DNA of 64,000 nt from Cutaneotrichosporon cavernicola (Eukaryota; Basidiomycota; Tremellomycetes; Trichosporonales; Trichosporonaceae). Location of the stretch: positions 2,790,001 to 2,854,000 of the forward strand of contig NC_083396.1 of NCBI RefSeq assembly GCF_030864355.1. Direction: 5' to 3'. Shown here in pieces: positions 33,337 to 43,859 of this stretch (the stretch's first letter is position 1; the number at the start of each line of letters is the position of its first letter). A program made the translations under genes and the position numbers. The notes beneath the pieces are model-generated. The model did not search any database. It saw only the letters and a list, made by a program, of their open reading frames with translations, and had not been told where the DNA came from.

Positions 33337-34105
33337 TTAGCTTGGTCTCAAAATACACATACCGTCGGTATAGAGGACGCAAAGTTCCTCGAGGTTCGAG
33401 TATAGGCGGGTCCTCGAGCTGACGCTGGCCAGAATAGAGAGGATGGAATGAATACTTGGACCGAGGGCGATTGTGTCTTCTTCGCTAAACTGCCACGGAT
33501 TCAGGATCGCATGCCACCACTTATTGAAGCGCAGGCGGTCGCAGACTTGGCTCCAGAGATAACTCGAGTGCAAGTCGTGGGCTAAACGGAGGAGGGCGAA
33601 CATGTCCCCCTTGCTTGCGTTCGGACCGAGGTCGTCGACGATCTGGGCGGCGTGCAGTTCGACGTGGAAGTCGAGGACGGCGCGGGGATACCACCCATTG
33701 TACTTTTGGGCGAGGCGGTGGATGCCAGCGTATTGGGCAATGTTGGGGTCGAAGGGTGGTGGGTAGCCATTTGAGGGGGCGGCGAAGCGGAGGAGGCGCA
33801 GGAAGGCGTGCATGTCGTGTACGCTGTCGTCGACTCTAAGGATCTTTGGGGGGCCGGGTTCAGCTGGGCCCAGAAGTTGGGTGAGGACTGGACTGTCGTC
33901 AGCAGGTGGGCGAGTGGCCAACATACCTTGCCATACGCATCATGCTGCCGTTGACGAGGAACCCGACCTGCTGTTCGACCTCGGTGCAGACGATCAAGAC
34001 ATCGCCGTTCTCGTTAAAGTCGGGGTGTAGGGCGACATGGTTCCTGTTTGCGGTCTCTGGCACGACGAGCGTCTCTTGAAAGGTTGGTTGGCGTGATGCC
34101 TTCAT
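33337..34105 (-). CDS. BTB/POZ-like protein, tandem family member A
   Basis: Exons 34105-33927 and 33892-33337 as read; about 244 residues. The N-terminal half resembles a BTB fold: HPDFNENGDVLIVC, VGFLVNGSMMRMA|SPVLTQLL, then ILRVDDSVHDMHAFLRLL. The C-terminal helical part has IAQYAGIHRLAQKYNGWYPR and LRLAHDLHSSYLW. A 34-nt phase-2 intron lies exactly between MA and SP, the same place as in the three paralogues upstream of it. A GTATGT donor near the end (YTDG|) followed by a ctaat branch suggests one more intron and a different C-terminus, so 33337 is provisional. BTB proteins usually act as dimerising adaptors, for example for cullin-3; none is shown here. Confidence 0.7.
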
Positions 34106-34552
34106 GACTTGGGTGAGTGAAGCTACAGTAATGGTGTTGTTGGTAAAGAGTAGAGTAAAGAGAAGACAGAAAGGACAGAAAGGAGCAAAGTGTTGATATC
34201 CTTTGTAGTTTGTGACATTCCCTGCTTATCATGCACAGACTCGTTGTAAACAACTTGCCCTTACAAACACATCAGTAAGACCAGATTTTGCAGGGCAAAG
34301 TGCTGTAAAACTCATCCCCGAAATGCATACCGAATGGCTAGCAAAAAGTATTCGACTAGACTTACACTCTCACTACCTGCAAGATGCAAGATGCAAGATG
34401 CTTGTCTACAGTACTGGTGCAAAACCGGACAAGGGGGCGCCCGTGGGTGGCTAATCTAGGACGACAGGGCATCTGCACCCTACTGTGAGCGGTCAGATGC
34501 TACTGCTACTCAAGCATTCAGGCTTAATCGCAAAAGGACGCATGAGACGCAC
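34106..34552. other. Intergenic region between BTB-like genes A and B
   Basis: About 450 bp; contains gatgcaagatgcaagatgc (near 34380-34400) and promoter sequence of gene A. No gene seen. Confidence 0.5.
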
Positions 34553-36823
34553 TCAGCCCACCATGTCCTCGACCCAGAACACCGTGTTGTCGCGACTGCT
34601 AGTTACGCCGGGCTTGCCCTCGCCGTTATACAGCACCCGGAGGTCGGTCCACGCGCTCTCCCCCAAAGCGTTTTTCACCGCCTCCAACGCAAGGAGTACG
34701 ACGTACGCTTCTTCGCCGACGTCCGCAATTGCGTGCTCGTCCATGCGCCACGGACTGACAAAGTACTGCCAAGTGCGGGAGTACTTCAGTGCGCAGTCCC
34801 ATAGCCGCGAAGAGCGGCATGTAGCTGCGAGGCGGAGACACGAGAAGATTTCGCCGTGCGCCGACCGGGCGTTGGCCAGAGGCGCTGCAAGATCGTACGC
34901 GTGTGCCGAGATCTGGTGACGCAGCATCGCAACTAGAAACGACCGCACAGCATACTTTGTGTACAGGCGGTGTAGGGTGAGGTACTCGGCGATGGTTGGT
35001 GGTGGATTGTGCACCCACGGACCTCCCCTTGTGCCGTATATCAGAGCAGAGAGGAGGAGGACCATGTCAGTCGGGGACTCGGGGAAGTCGATCGTGCGGA
35101 CCAGCCCAGGCTGGGTAGTGGGCAGCGAATAGGCGAGGATAGGGCTGCGTGAGTGCGGACAAGCAGGAACCCACCTAACACGCGCCAGGGCGGCGCGGGG
35201 GACCAAAAACCCAACCTTGGTTTGTCTCTCAGAGCACATGAGAATGACATCCCCCCCACGAGCAAAATCGCGGTGGAGTTTCGGGCCTGGTAGATCGACA
35301 TCCGGCTCATCAACTAGAGGCTGGTGGTTATTCTCTAGCGACTGGTAGGGGAAGGGTCTGCGTTGTGGAGGGTTTGGGTATTTCTGTCCGGACGTTGCGG
35401 CCACTTCTTGTGACGCGAAGAGCTCTGAGGGCGTCTGTGAGGCGAATGACACCGGCGCAGCAGCCCCCGAGGAAAAGAGTCTGGGGGAGAAAGAGAGTGT
35501 CGAGGGCGTCTGTAGGGCGAGTGACACGGGCGCCGCCCCGTACCAATGGCGCGAACTGCTGAGTCTGGGGGATGCAGAGAGTGTCGAGGACGTCTGTGGG
35601 GCGGGTGACACGGGCGCCGCCCCGATCCCCACATAGCGCGAACTGCTGAGTCTGGGGGATGTAGAGAGTGTCGAGGACGTCTGTGGGGCGAATGACACCG
35701 GCGCCGCCATGGCATCCTGCACCGCCATGGCCCCCGGCACGTACGCCTGCCTCAGTGGCTGGTAGCCTGGGGCTGCGTCCTCCGAGTGGGAGCTGTGCGA
35801 CTCAAAGAGTTCCGAGGGCATCTGTTCGGCGTACGACATGGGCGCGGCTAACAGCTCGTGGAATTCGTGCCTTGCTAACAGCCGGTGGACTTCGGGGTCT
35901 GTGCCCTCGGAGTGGGAGCTGTCCGTACCCAAGTCCTGGGGACTGTTCTGTAGAGAATGCGAGGAAGGCGGGCGGGGAACAGCGTGGTCATGGTCATGTT
36001 GTGAGTCGCTCAGCGGTTGAGTCGGTGGCGGTGAAGTGGGCGGGGCACCCTGTTGCGGCTGCTGTGGAGTGGGAAGTGCAGAGTCAGGGGCCTGAGAGGG
36101 TCCATTTTGAGAGGGTGGAGGAGGTGGGGGAGGAGGTTGAGGACCATGCTGGCCTTGAGGAAGAGTGGGAAGCGATGGCCGTCGACGCCATCCGAAAAGG
36201 TGCCGCTCCGCTGGCTTGTTGGGTTGCTGGGTTTGGGTTTGTTGGGGTTGCTGGGGGAGTGGGTGAGTTTGGCCGTGCTGCTGGGCTGTTAGATTCTGTG
36301 ACGCGCTCTTGGCCCGCTGCAGGACTCGGGCGGTGATGCGGCCGCCGCCCGTCAGGCTGATTTTGTTATGGGGAGGTGGTATGGGTGGCACAGGAGCCTG
36401 CTGGGGCGGTATGGGTGGCATTGGAGCCTGCTGAGGCGACAGTTGGGTTGGGGTCTGGGGTGTCTGGGGTGTCTGGGGTGTCTGGGGTGTCTGGGGTGTC
36501 TGGGGTGTCTGGGGTGTCTGAGGTGTCTGGGGTGTCTGGGGTGTCTGTGTGTGGGATACGGATACAGATGCAGGAGGGCTTGGGGTCGTGAGTGGATATC
36601 CTGGGGACTGGGGGTGGGGGTGGGGCGGTACCATTCCATTCGAGTCCTTGTTAATGGGCGGATAGCTTTGGTTGTCGATGGCCGAAGTCTGGGATGACTG
36701 AGATGCGTGCGGGGTCGGGGTCGGGTTCATAATGTGTAATGGGTGTGAGTGAGTGTGATGGTGTGTGGAGATGTGAGGGTTTTGGGTGCTTGTATTGGGC
36801 TGCTTGTCGTTTGTCGCCATCAT
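34553..36823 (-). CDS. BTB/POZ-like protein with long disordered N-terminus, family member B
   Basis: Exons 36823-35175 and 35144-34553; 746 residues. The first ~500 residues are low-complexity: His/Thr/Gln/Pro, a TPQ tripeptide repeated about ten times near residue 95-125, MPPIPPQQAPVPPIPP, and a three-fold PQTSSTLS(A/T)SPRLSSSR-type repeat. The BTB-like part begins LHRDFARGGDVILMC, VGFLVPRAALARV|SPILAYSL and continues DMVLLLSALIYG, then IAEYLTLHRLYTKYAVRSFL and LRLAATCRSSRLWD. The intron is 30 nt, a multiple of three without a stop. It is inferred from the identical position and phase in the other family members and because its removal aligns SPIL with SPVL. If it is retained, ten residues are added. 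Confidence 0.72.
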   Translation of the reverse strand: MMATNDKQPNTSTQNPHISTHHHTHSHPLHIMNPTPTPHASQSSQTSAIDNQSYPPINKDSNGMVPPHPHPQSPGYPLTTPSPPASVSVSHTQTPQTPQTPQTPQTPQTPQTPQTPQTPQTPQTPTQLSPQQAPMPPIPPQQAPVPPIPPPHNKISLTGGGRITARVLQRAKSASQNLTAQQHGQTHPLPQQPQQTQTQQPNKPAERHLFGWRRRPSLPTLPQGQHGPQPPPPPPPPSQNGPSQAPDSALPTPQQPQQGAPPTSPPPTQPLSDSQHDHDHAVPRPPSSHSLQNSPQDLGTDSSHSEGTDPEVHRLLARHEFHELLAAPMSYAEQMPSELFESHSSHSEDAAPGYQPLRQAYVPGAMAVQDAMAAPVSFAPQTSSTLSTSPRLSSSRYVGIGAAPVSPAPQTSSTLSASPRLSSSRHWYGAAPVSLALQTPSTLSFSPRLFSSGAAAPVSFASQTPSELFASQEVAATSGQKYPNPPQRRPFPYQSLENNHQPLVDEPDVDLPGPKLHRDFARGGDVILMCSERQTKVGFLVPRAALARVRWVPACPHSRSPILAYSLPTTQPGLVRTIDFPESPTDMVLLLSALIYGTRGGPWVHNPPPTIAEYLTLHRLYTKYAVRSFLVAMLRHQISAHAYDLAAPLANARSAHGEIFSCLRLAATCRSSRLWDCALKYSRTWQYFVSPWRMDEHAIADVGEEAYVVLLALEAVKNALGESAWTDLRVLYNGEGKPGVTSSRDNTVFWVEDMVG
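36455..36550 (-). repeat. 9-bp coding tandem repeat (TPQ)
   Basis: About ten copies of ggtgtctgg on the + strand, reading Thr-Pro-Gln in the BTB-like gene B. Nearly perfect copies indicate recent slippage. Confidence 0.9.
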
Positions 36824-37231
36824 GTGAGAAGAAGAGACAAGTCAAAGGCAAGGGAAGGCAAGGGAAGAGAAGCCGTGCAGCACTGCTTTTGATCCAAACT
36901 ACAAGATCATGTGGACAGGTGGACAGGTGAACAGGTGGACAGGTGGACAGATGTGGTGGAGGTCAGGCACATTCAGACCCATTAAGCATGTTTCAAATAG
37001 ATCTCAAATTCTCTAATGTGACATCTTTGACACAACTCAAGCCGAGCAAAGTGTCACGTTGCACCAAAGATGCATACAAGCCTCACCGCACCTTGGGCTT
37101 CGTCACGTCTAGATTCTACACACCACTCTTTATCACAACAAACCCCCTTGGCCCCCTGGCCTTGAGTCGAATACATTTTGGGGTGGGGAAGATTCGGGGG
37201 TTGCTCGCCCTTGCTCGGTATTGTAACGTCG
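36824..37231. other. Intergenic region between BTB-like genes B and C
   Basis: About 400 bp with a (ggacaggt)n-like run near 36914-36950. No gene seen; presumably the promoter of B and terminator of C. Confidence 0.5.
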
Positions 37232-38197
37232 CTAGATGGCTGGAAACTTGAGCACCTCCGTGTCCTGGTGGTACACGTAGGGCCGGTCGTCTGGGGTGAG
37301 CACGGCTCAAGATCTGCAAACTCGCTCATGTCATAACCGACGCGGAACTCGTGCAGTGGTGCGTCGTCGACAGCACTGAGGCGGTGGAGGAGCAGGAGCA
37401 CAGCGTGGGCCTCGGTGTTGGGCAGCTCGACGCGAGCCTCCCAAGGGTCGTGGAGGATGTTCCAACCATGCGTAGTGTAGTCGGTGTCGAGGACGGCGTC
37501 CCAAAGACCCTCGGAGCGGAGGAGGCGCGCGAGGTCAAGTAAACTCCACACGATCTCGGAAGTGGCAGTACGGCCAAGGGTCTGGACAATGTCACCTGCG
37601 TAGCTGTTGGCATGATGACGAAGCACGAGGCAGAGGGACCGCGTAATTGCGAATCGCACAAACATGGTGTGGAGTGCGTGGTACTGTTCCAGGCTTGGGC
37701 GGAGGGTGGACGCGTCGACGTTGGCACAGCCCAAGTGAAGAAAAGCGAGAAAGAGCTCGACAATGTCTGGTGCTTCGTGGATCAGAGCGTGGTCGCGCTG
37801 CACCCCAAACCAGGGGCTGATGTTAACCCTACAGAGATTGGACTTGGCCTTACCTCGCGCTCGCAAGCAAAGCCGCATGGACGCGGTAGCCCTGCCGAAT
37901 GGTATTGTGTTCCGTGACGAGGACAAAGTCGCCGCGGGTCCAGGCAGGGTGAATTGGCACGAGCCAGCCGTCGGGCAGGCGGTAGTGGGCATCGTGAGAG
38001 TTGAAGCCGTTCACCTTGGACTTTGAGGGGATGGGGATGGGGATGGGGATGGGGAGGGGGAGGGGGATGGGCGTGTTTGCCTGCGTGTTGTTGGGTGGCG
38101 GAGGGGGGTAAGGGATGGTGTGCCCGTTGGCTGGATAGCCATTGTCATTGTGGTGGTAGGGGTGCGTAGCATAGACGCGTTGACGGTTTGGAACCAT
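37232..38197 (-). CDS. BTB/POZ-like protein, family member C
   Basis: Exons 38197-37854, 37816-37338, 37290-37232; 293 residues. The N-terminus is Pro-rich with an alternating Pro-Ile run (PLPIPIPIPIP, residues ~50-60). The BTB-like segment reads HPAWTRGDFVLVTEH, YRVHAALLASA|SPWFGVQRD, then IVELFLAFLHLG. The helical part has LEQYHALHTMFVRFAITRSL and LDLARLLRSEGLWDAVL, clearly parallel to member B. The phase-2 intron (37 nt) is in the family position. The last exon relies on a less common donor (GTTATG) and gives the ending DDRPYVYHQDTEVLKFPAI; reading through would instead end near 37054 with a sequence unlike the relatives. Confidence 0.7.
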
Positions 38198-38333
38198 GGT
38201 TGAGAGGTTGAGGGTGGTGACTGTTGTTGTTGGTGTTGTCAAAGAAGCAAGGAAAGAAGAATGATAAAGGCTCATTCAGAGATTTAGAATCAAGGGGTAA
38301 GTCACTTGATTCTGTGCGGCACACTTGAACCAA

Positions 38334-38371
<38 letters not shown>

Positions 38372-38556
38372 CCAGGCGCAACAGACACTTTAATCACACA
38401 CACACCATCCGCACTCCTCTCCACAGTCACACGTTTGGGCGGTAATTCCAACCAACTGATCCTGGCTGGCAGCTGGCCTCAAGTATCTCTCGACCTTTTT
38501 GTAAGCAAGCCGTGTACTCCGTCTACCAGTCGGTCAAGCTGATACAAGTACATTAG
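38198..38556. other. Intergenic region between BTB-like genes C and D
   Basis: About 360 bp, including a (ggca)n microsatellite at about 38334-38371. No gene seen. Confidence 0.6.
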
Positions 38557-39564
38557 CTACAGGAATACATCGTCGCGGTTCTCGAGTTCAATGTAGAGTT
38601 TAAACTCTGGCGTCTTGCGTGAGGATATGACGAGGTGTTGGTGTGTATACTCGAAATCGACGAGCACGCCGGTCCTGGCACGCATCCGCGCCACTGCCAA
38701 TAGGATTCGGTAGATGGTCTCGCGCTCTGGCGTAATCTCAGCCCGTCGGACGCTGTATGGATCCCAAAGGAGCGCATATTCTGCCTCGGGTGGACGGCAG
38801 CCGGGTCCAAGGCCGACAGTTTGTGCCCAGATCTTTGCATCGCGCGCCTGATGCGCAAGCAAGAGCACGGCCCAAATGTTTTCCCTCAGCACGTACCCGT
38901 TTCCACCGCGCTCGAGACCGTACAGCTTCCAAGGAGGGAGGTAGGTTGTGAGGAGTGACCAGAGGGTAGGGTCGGCTTTGAATCGCGTCATTAGAGGTGG
39001 TATTGTGTGTAACACTTGACTGAGGGTTACGCGGATGCTTGTGACGGCGGCTGAGCCGGCGTGCATCATTCGAAAGAGGACTTCCATGTCGGTGCTTGGT
39101 GCATCAACCGAGATACGAATCACGGCGCCAGGTTCATAGTCGGGTGGCCTATCGTCGATGAAGGTTGCAAACCATTCACAGTCGTTAGCTTGTTAGTGCA
39201 ATGAGACAGAGACAGAGACAGAGACAGAGACTTACCAGGAAGCACGGAGGACTGCCGAGTTGACGTAGAACCCGACGTCGTTTGATGTCTCGCTGTCGAC
39301 GGCATTGCAAACGATGAGGACGTCCTGTGGGGTAGCAAAGTCTGGGTTGATGGCAATGATATCCGAGGTCATTGGGGTTGGGGTTTGGAGGTTGCGGAGC
39401 GTGTGTGGGGGGGTTGGAGCCCGTGAGGGCACGAGTGATGAGGGGCGTGAGGGGCGGGGGTGGCGTGGGATGCTGGGGAAGACGTTGAGTGCGTGAGGTG
39501 GCAGTGACTGTGGGTAGATGCGTGGTGAAGCGCGTGGTGTTGATAGCGTTGCGAGTTGTTGCAT
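38557..39564 (-). CDS. BTB/POZ-like protein, family member D (most divergent)
   Basis: Exons 39564-39236 and 39148-38557; 306 residues from the ATG at 39564 (MQQLATLSTPR). A shorter start (MTSDIIAINPDF) is possible. The first ~65 residues are Pro-rich; then NPDFATPQDVLIVC, VGFYVNSAVLRAS|W with the family phase-2 intron, VIRISVDAPSTDMEVLFRMM, and a helical C-terminus containing VLLLAHQARDAKIWAQTV. It lacks the Ser-Pro seen after the intron in A-C. The 87-nt intron carries a (gagaca)n repeat on the + strand (about 39205-39231). It is the most upstream gene of the array. Confidence 0.68.
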
Positions 39565-40916
39565 GTGGTGTGGGAGACTAGCGGGGGTGGGGGGCGGTGG
39601 GGGCGTGATTGGGTTGGGTGGAATGATAAAAGGATGTGACGTACTTGGTAACTGTATCGTACCCACTGTGTTAGTTTAAATGTCAAACGGATCCCCTAAA
39701 CTAGACTTGACTTTCCAGGTCAATCAGGAGCTTCAGGAGACTGTTGCAGGCTCTTGCATCAGGAACGTAGGAACAAGAACGTGTTGGTCTGTGAACCACC
39801 GCTTGGGCAGTCGGCGAGTCGGGAAGTAAGGGGGAATGAGTAAAAGAGAGAGGATGATTGGAATGGCTACGTAGACAATGTTTACAAGTCAGCACAACAG
39901 CACCCCATGGCCCCATGGTCCTCCATCCACCCCTCCCGTACCCCTACCCCGATCACGGAGGATCGGCCGACTGGACTCGACTAGTGCCACAGATGACACA
40001 AATCAGAAGATGGTGACCCGCAACTACCAATCCAGCTGGACATTCCGTTGGCCATCCGTTGGCCATCCGTTGGCCATGGACATTCCGCCTCTGACTTGTA
40101 GTTGAAGAGATGCTCATCACTTGCATCGCGGTCGGAGAGTCTCAACAACGAAGAGTGCACGAGCACCCGGAACCCCCGGAATCTCAGGAACCCCAGGAAC
40201 TCCAGGAACCGCCAAGTCGCCAAGCTGCCAACGGCCAGCCAACCCCTGCCACAGCAACGCACTCGAAGCACATCTCCTCCATGTCCAAGCGTCTCCCTAC
40301 AAACGCAGGCCGAGATCTGTAGTAATTCTAAAGCACTGATAGAATTCATGCTGCTATTAGCTTTGGCCAGGCTTGGCATTCGGGGTGTGTGCGCAACAAA
40401 CAAGAGTCTTGAGGGATTCGAGAGTGGGGCAGACCATGTTTCAATTTGAATCCTTATTGACTCCGCCATTAGGAGTGGCAAGGTGGCAAGGTACGCTACG
40501 CTGAGACACTGACGCTATGGTGACGCTGGTGACGCGGTGACGCCGGTGACGTCCGATGCCTTTTTGTGAGCTCACGAATCGACAAGCTCTTCAAAGCACT
40601 CCATTCCTCTTGATATCTTGGAATCTTGCGGGCACGCACCTTACTGGTACAACTCTACGACAAGAGATTCCGATAGAGACCACTGTCTCCCGTATCACCT
40701 CGTATAAACCCTGGCTAGCCCCACTCTCACTCGGCATTCGGTCACGGCCAAAACACCCGGAACCAAATTGGTTGGATGGTGATGTCACGTTGGACGTGGG
40801 CGCTGCCGTGTCTCATCCTAGTCGCGCTCATGCTTCTTCTCTCCACCACTTCAATACGACCACTAGCCTCACTACGCACAACCCTCTTCAACTCTACTAG
40901 AACATACTCTGTCACC
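39565..40916. other. Intergenic region, 1.35 kb
   Basis: Spacer between the BTB-like array and the proteinase inhibitor gene. It has direct repeats ccgttggccat (x3 near 40041-40075) and short aaccccaggaa-type repeats near 40168-40205. No gene seen. Confidence 0.5.
40703..40708 (+). promoter_or_regulatory. Candidate TATA box of the proteinase inhibitor gene
   Basis: TATAAA about 210 bp upstream of the ATG at 40917, with a pyrimidine-rich stretch in between. Placement suits a fungal TATA box but is not proven. Confidence 0.4.
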
Positions 40917-41384
40917 ATGGCCAAGGACGGTGAGTTGTGGGCCACGAGGCGAGCCAATCCAGCTCCAGCTCATCGGCCGGTGGCAACTTGTCTTTCGGGG
41001 TGGCACTGACCCCCAGCTATCGTCAAGTTCCAGAAGAGCGCTACGTCCGAGGAGAAGCAGAAGATCATCGACGACATCAAGTCTGCCGGCGGCACCATCG
41101 TGCGCGACGACAACGTCGGCTCGAGCAGTGAGTCGCCGGAGAACCGGTAAAACAGGTGACGGGTGGCTGGTGGCGACATCGTGGCTCGGGCGGGACATTG
41201 TGGCTCGGGCGGGACGATCCGTCCGTGCACCCTTCGACTACGACCAAGCAACTCGCTCACACTAGTCTTCCCGTTCGTCGTCGTCAACGTCTCGCCCGAC
41301 CAGTTCGCGTCGCTCAAGTCGGGCCTCGCGGGCTCCAAGGTCGTCTCGCACATCGAGGAGGACCAGGAAATGACTACGCAGTAG
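40917..41384 (+). CDS. PBI2: Proteinase B inhibitor, I9 propeptide family
   Basis: Exons 40917-40929, 41017-41127, 41266-41384; 80 residues. Yeast Pbi2 is a cytosolic inhibitor of vacuolar proteinase B and, with thioredoxin, forms the LMA1 vacuole-fusion factor. The product is a single inhibitor I9 domain: AIVKFQKSATSEEKQKIID, DIKSAGGTIVRDDN, FPFVVVNVSPDQFASLKSG and a final VVSHIEEDQEMTTQ, which matches the propeptide-like fold ending in an acidic segment. Length is that of the yeast protein (about 75). The 13-nt first exon is short; all three exons join in frame. Convergent with the SET/MYND gene 130 bp away. Confidence 0.88.
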
Positions 41385-41517
41385 AGAATCACAATCCCAA
41401 TCCCAGTAGACACAAGTAGACTGGTCGAGTTGTACAGGATCAAGATGGATGAATGACGTCGCGAACTGGGACACAAACAGCTGAATGCAGCTACGACATT
41501 ACGAGTCTAGGTCTGGT

Positions 41518-43371
41518 CTAACGCATCATGTCCACCTCGCGCTCACACTCGGCCGCCAAGCCCCGCATCGACATGGCCACCTCGCCTCCTCCAAAACCAA
41601 CCTCACACGCAGCCGCCGCTTCCCGGAGTGCAGAGACGGCAGCGACAAGCTCGCCTCTACGCCGTGCAAGCCCAGCAGAGTCGAGCATGACCCGCTCCTC
41701 TCCCGAATCCATAGCCATGATCTTTGCGCGCTCGGCGAGGATAACCCCCACATTGGGGTGGTTGGGCGGGTGTGCTGCGCGCGCTCCCGCCGCTGCCTGG
41801 CTCAAGAGACCGATAACGAAAGCCCTCTGCTCGCGAGATGGCGGCGTCAGCTGCAGTGCATACAGCCGCAGGAGGGGGAGGAGGGGATGTGCGCTGGCCG
41901 GCAGACGTGCACTGAGGGCCGGGACGAGCGTGGATAGTTGGGATATGGCAGCGTCGCGGTCTGTCATCAGCTCCACTTGCCAGGCTGGCCTACCCAGCTC
42001 CCCGTCCTCGTCGGCTGCGAGGAGGCGCTTTCCGGCCTCTATGAGGCCGCGGAGCGACGGTATAGGGGTGGTAAAGGTCTGGCCGCAGGTGCAGAGTACC
42101 TCTGCGTCGTCCGGGAGCGAGAGGTCTGATGTCAACTCGCTGAACCGGGTTGTTACCACTGCTCGTTCAATTCGAATTGCCGGACTCACCAGGCATCGGT
42201 GCAATACCTCCACATCCAGGATGCAGGACGCTCCACCGCGGATCAGGCCAATCTTCGCCGTTGATACAAAGCGAGCAGTCGCACGCAAACCCATACCGCG
42301 CATGTAGGTCGGTCTGCCGCTCAGCAAGCGGTAGCGAGACGTCGATGTACGCCGTGAGGATCTGGGTCAACTCGGCACCAACCGGAAACTCACCTCGTCA
42401 CCGGCCGCGATATCCGCAATGGCGACAACGCACATCTCTCTACCAGAGGGAAAAACGACGACGGCGTTAGGCCAGCATGAGTGGTTGCACAGCGCGACGA
42501 GCGGGGACGTGGACACACCGATAGGCGTGAGGTCGGGCGTGGATAGCGTGAATGAATTCACAGCGAACGCCGAGGCGAGGTCGAGCAATTCCCTAGCGCT
42601 GTTGAATCCAAAGCTTGCCATATCGGCCGGGTGGAGGAGGTCGCCTTCACCTTCCGCCGCACCGAGGTAGTGGCGGAGATGGTTGACCTGGTTTCCCAGT
42701 CCGAGGTCTTGGCTTTGGCCGGCATGACTCTCCATCCTTGCCACCTGCGCCCAACCCATTTTTCCTCTCTGGCGAGACCAACACAGCCTCCCTAGGCCTC
42801 GGATAGCTTCGTGCGGGACGAAGCCGTTCTCTCCCCTCCGCGCCTTTTCCGGGTATGTCGCGGCCCACATCTTTCGAAGGCGAGTTAGGGCTGCGCATTC
42901 GGGCTTATGGTCGCTCCAGTCGGCGTTCTGGCACTTTGAAGAGCAGTAGTGCAGAGCCTTACATCTCGCACATCGAGATACTTTTGTCTCTGCATGGCAG
43001 AAACTGCAGTGTGTCAAAAGGTGCGAGGTGGAGAGGACGGAGAGCGGGGTTGTACGAAGGAGAGTCGTGCCTTCTGTCAGCTTGTAGGGAATGGGACCAG
43101 CTTGTAGGGAATGGGACGTACCCGGTGAAATCGCTTGGCGGGCGTACAGCCCCCTCCCGTGGTTCGCGGTCTGACGGACCTCGAGCGGCGTGTCGGAGAG
43201 CTCGGGGAAGAGCGCAGCGTCCTCTGGATCGGGGGCGCTGCGCGCGGCGGATTGTGTGTCCGGCCGCTCAGCCGTACGAGCCTCGTCAGCGCCCGCAGAC
43301 AGTGACGAAGCCACACGACGCTGGGGCGCGTGCCGGGCGTCGCGCGCTGCGCGGAGGGCGGTAAAGGACAT
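41518..43371 (-). CDS. SET and MYND domain protein (SMYD/Set5-Set6-like)
   Basis: Exons 43371-43122, 43073-42394, 42361-42190, 42125-41518; 569 residues. It is a probable protein-lysine methyltransferase. A SET N-part (VRQTANHGRGLYARQAISPG|EGTTLL) precedes a MYND zinc finger with ligands C106, C109, C118, C121, C127, C131, H139, C143. The SET core follows with NHSCWPNAVV (N280-C283), GDE|ILTAYID (conserved Tyr), and a post-SET cysteine set (RYGFACDCSLC, HPGCGG, CTCG). The last ~200 residues are helical, like SMYD TPR-type tails. Introns are 48, 32 and 64 nt; the first is a multiple of three, stopless, and made largely of a duplicated 19-bp word. Substrate unknown. Confidence 0.9.
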
Positions 43372-43859
43372 AGGGCGGTGGTGGTGTTGGTGGAACCAAA
43401 GTTGGGTCAAGTCATGTGGAGGTGGAGGTCAGCGTCGGCGTGCCTGGCGGATGTGTGGTAAATGTGGCGGGTGGCACTTGACCTGCCAAGTGACCCATCC
43501 ACGAGGAAACGCGAGAAACTGGAGACAAAACGAGGGGCATGACTGTGGCCCCCAAATGTCGCATTTCGTCTGACGAGTAGACAACCACAGCGAGGAATAG
43601 GGCGCTATTGAGATGGAGTCACCAGTGACGCCAGGACGCTAGCTGCCGGCCATCTATTGGGGCGGCTTGGCTTTCGAGGTCGTCATGCTGTGCTTGCTCG
43701 CTCAATGCCTGGGAGGGCGCAATGACAAAACTCTCCTGGCACCATCCCACAATCGGACCATCTTCACTGCTCTGGATATAACTCGATCCGACGTCTAACA
43801 CATCCTTCACCTTCGCCTCTCCAAATCCTATACCGCTCCTCAACTTTTCCTCAGCAAGC
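43372..43859. other. Divergent intergenic region SET/MYND and secreted protein 1
   Basis: About 490 bp between two outward-reading genes. It includes a TATAA (43777-43781) about 80 bp before the ATG at 43860. Nothing else seen. Confidence 0.5.

Noticed and set aside
34383..34402. gatgcaagatgcaagatgc repeat as a possible regulatory array
   Set aside because: Only about three short units in intergenic DNA; too little to support a function.
36455..36550. Regular 9-bp array resembling a CRISPR-like or minisatellite locus
   Set aside because: No spacers; it is an in-frame Thr-Pro-Gln repeat inside a coding sequence of a eukaryote.
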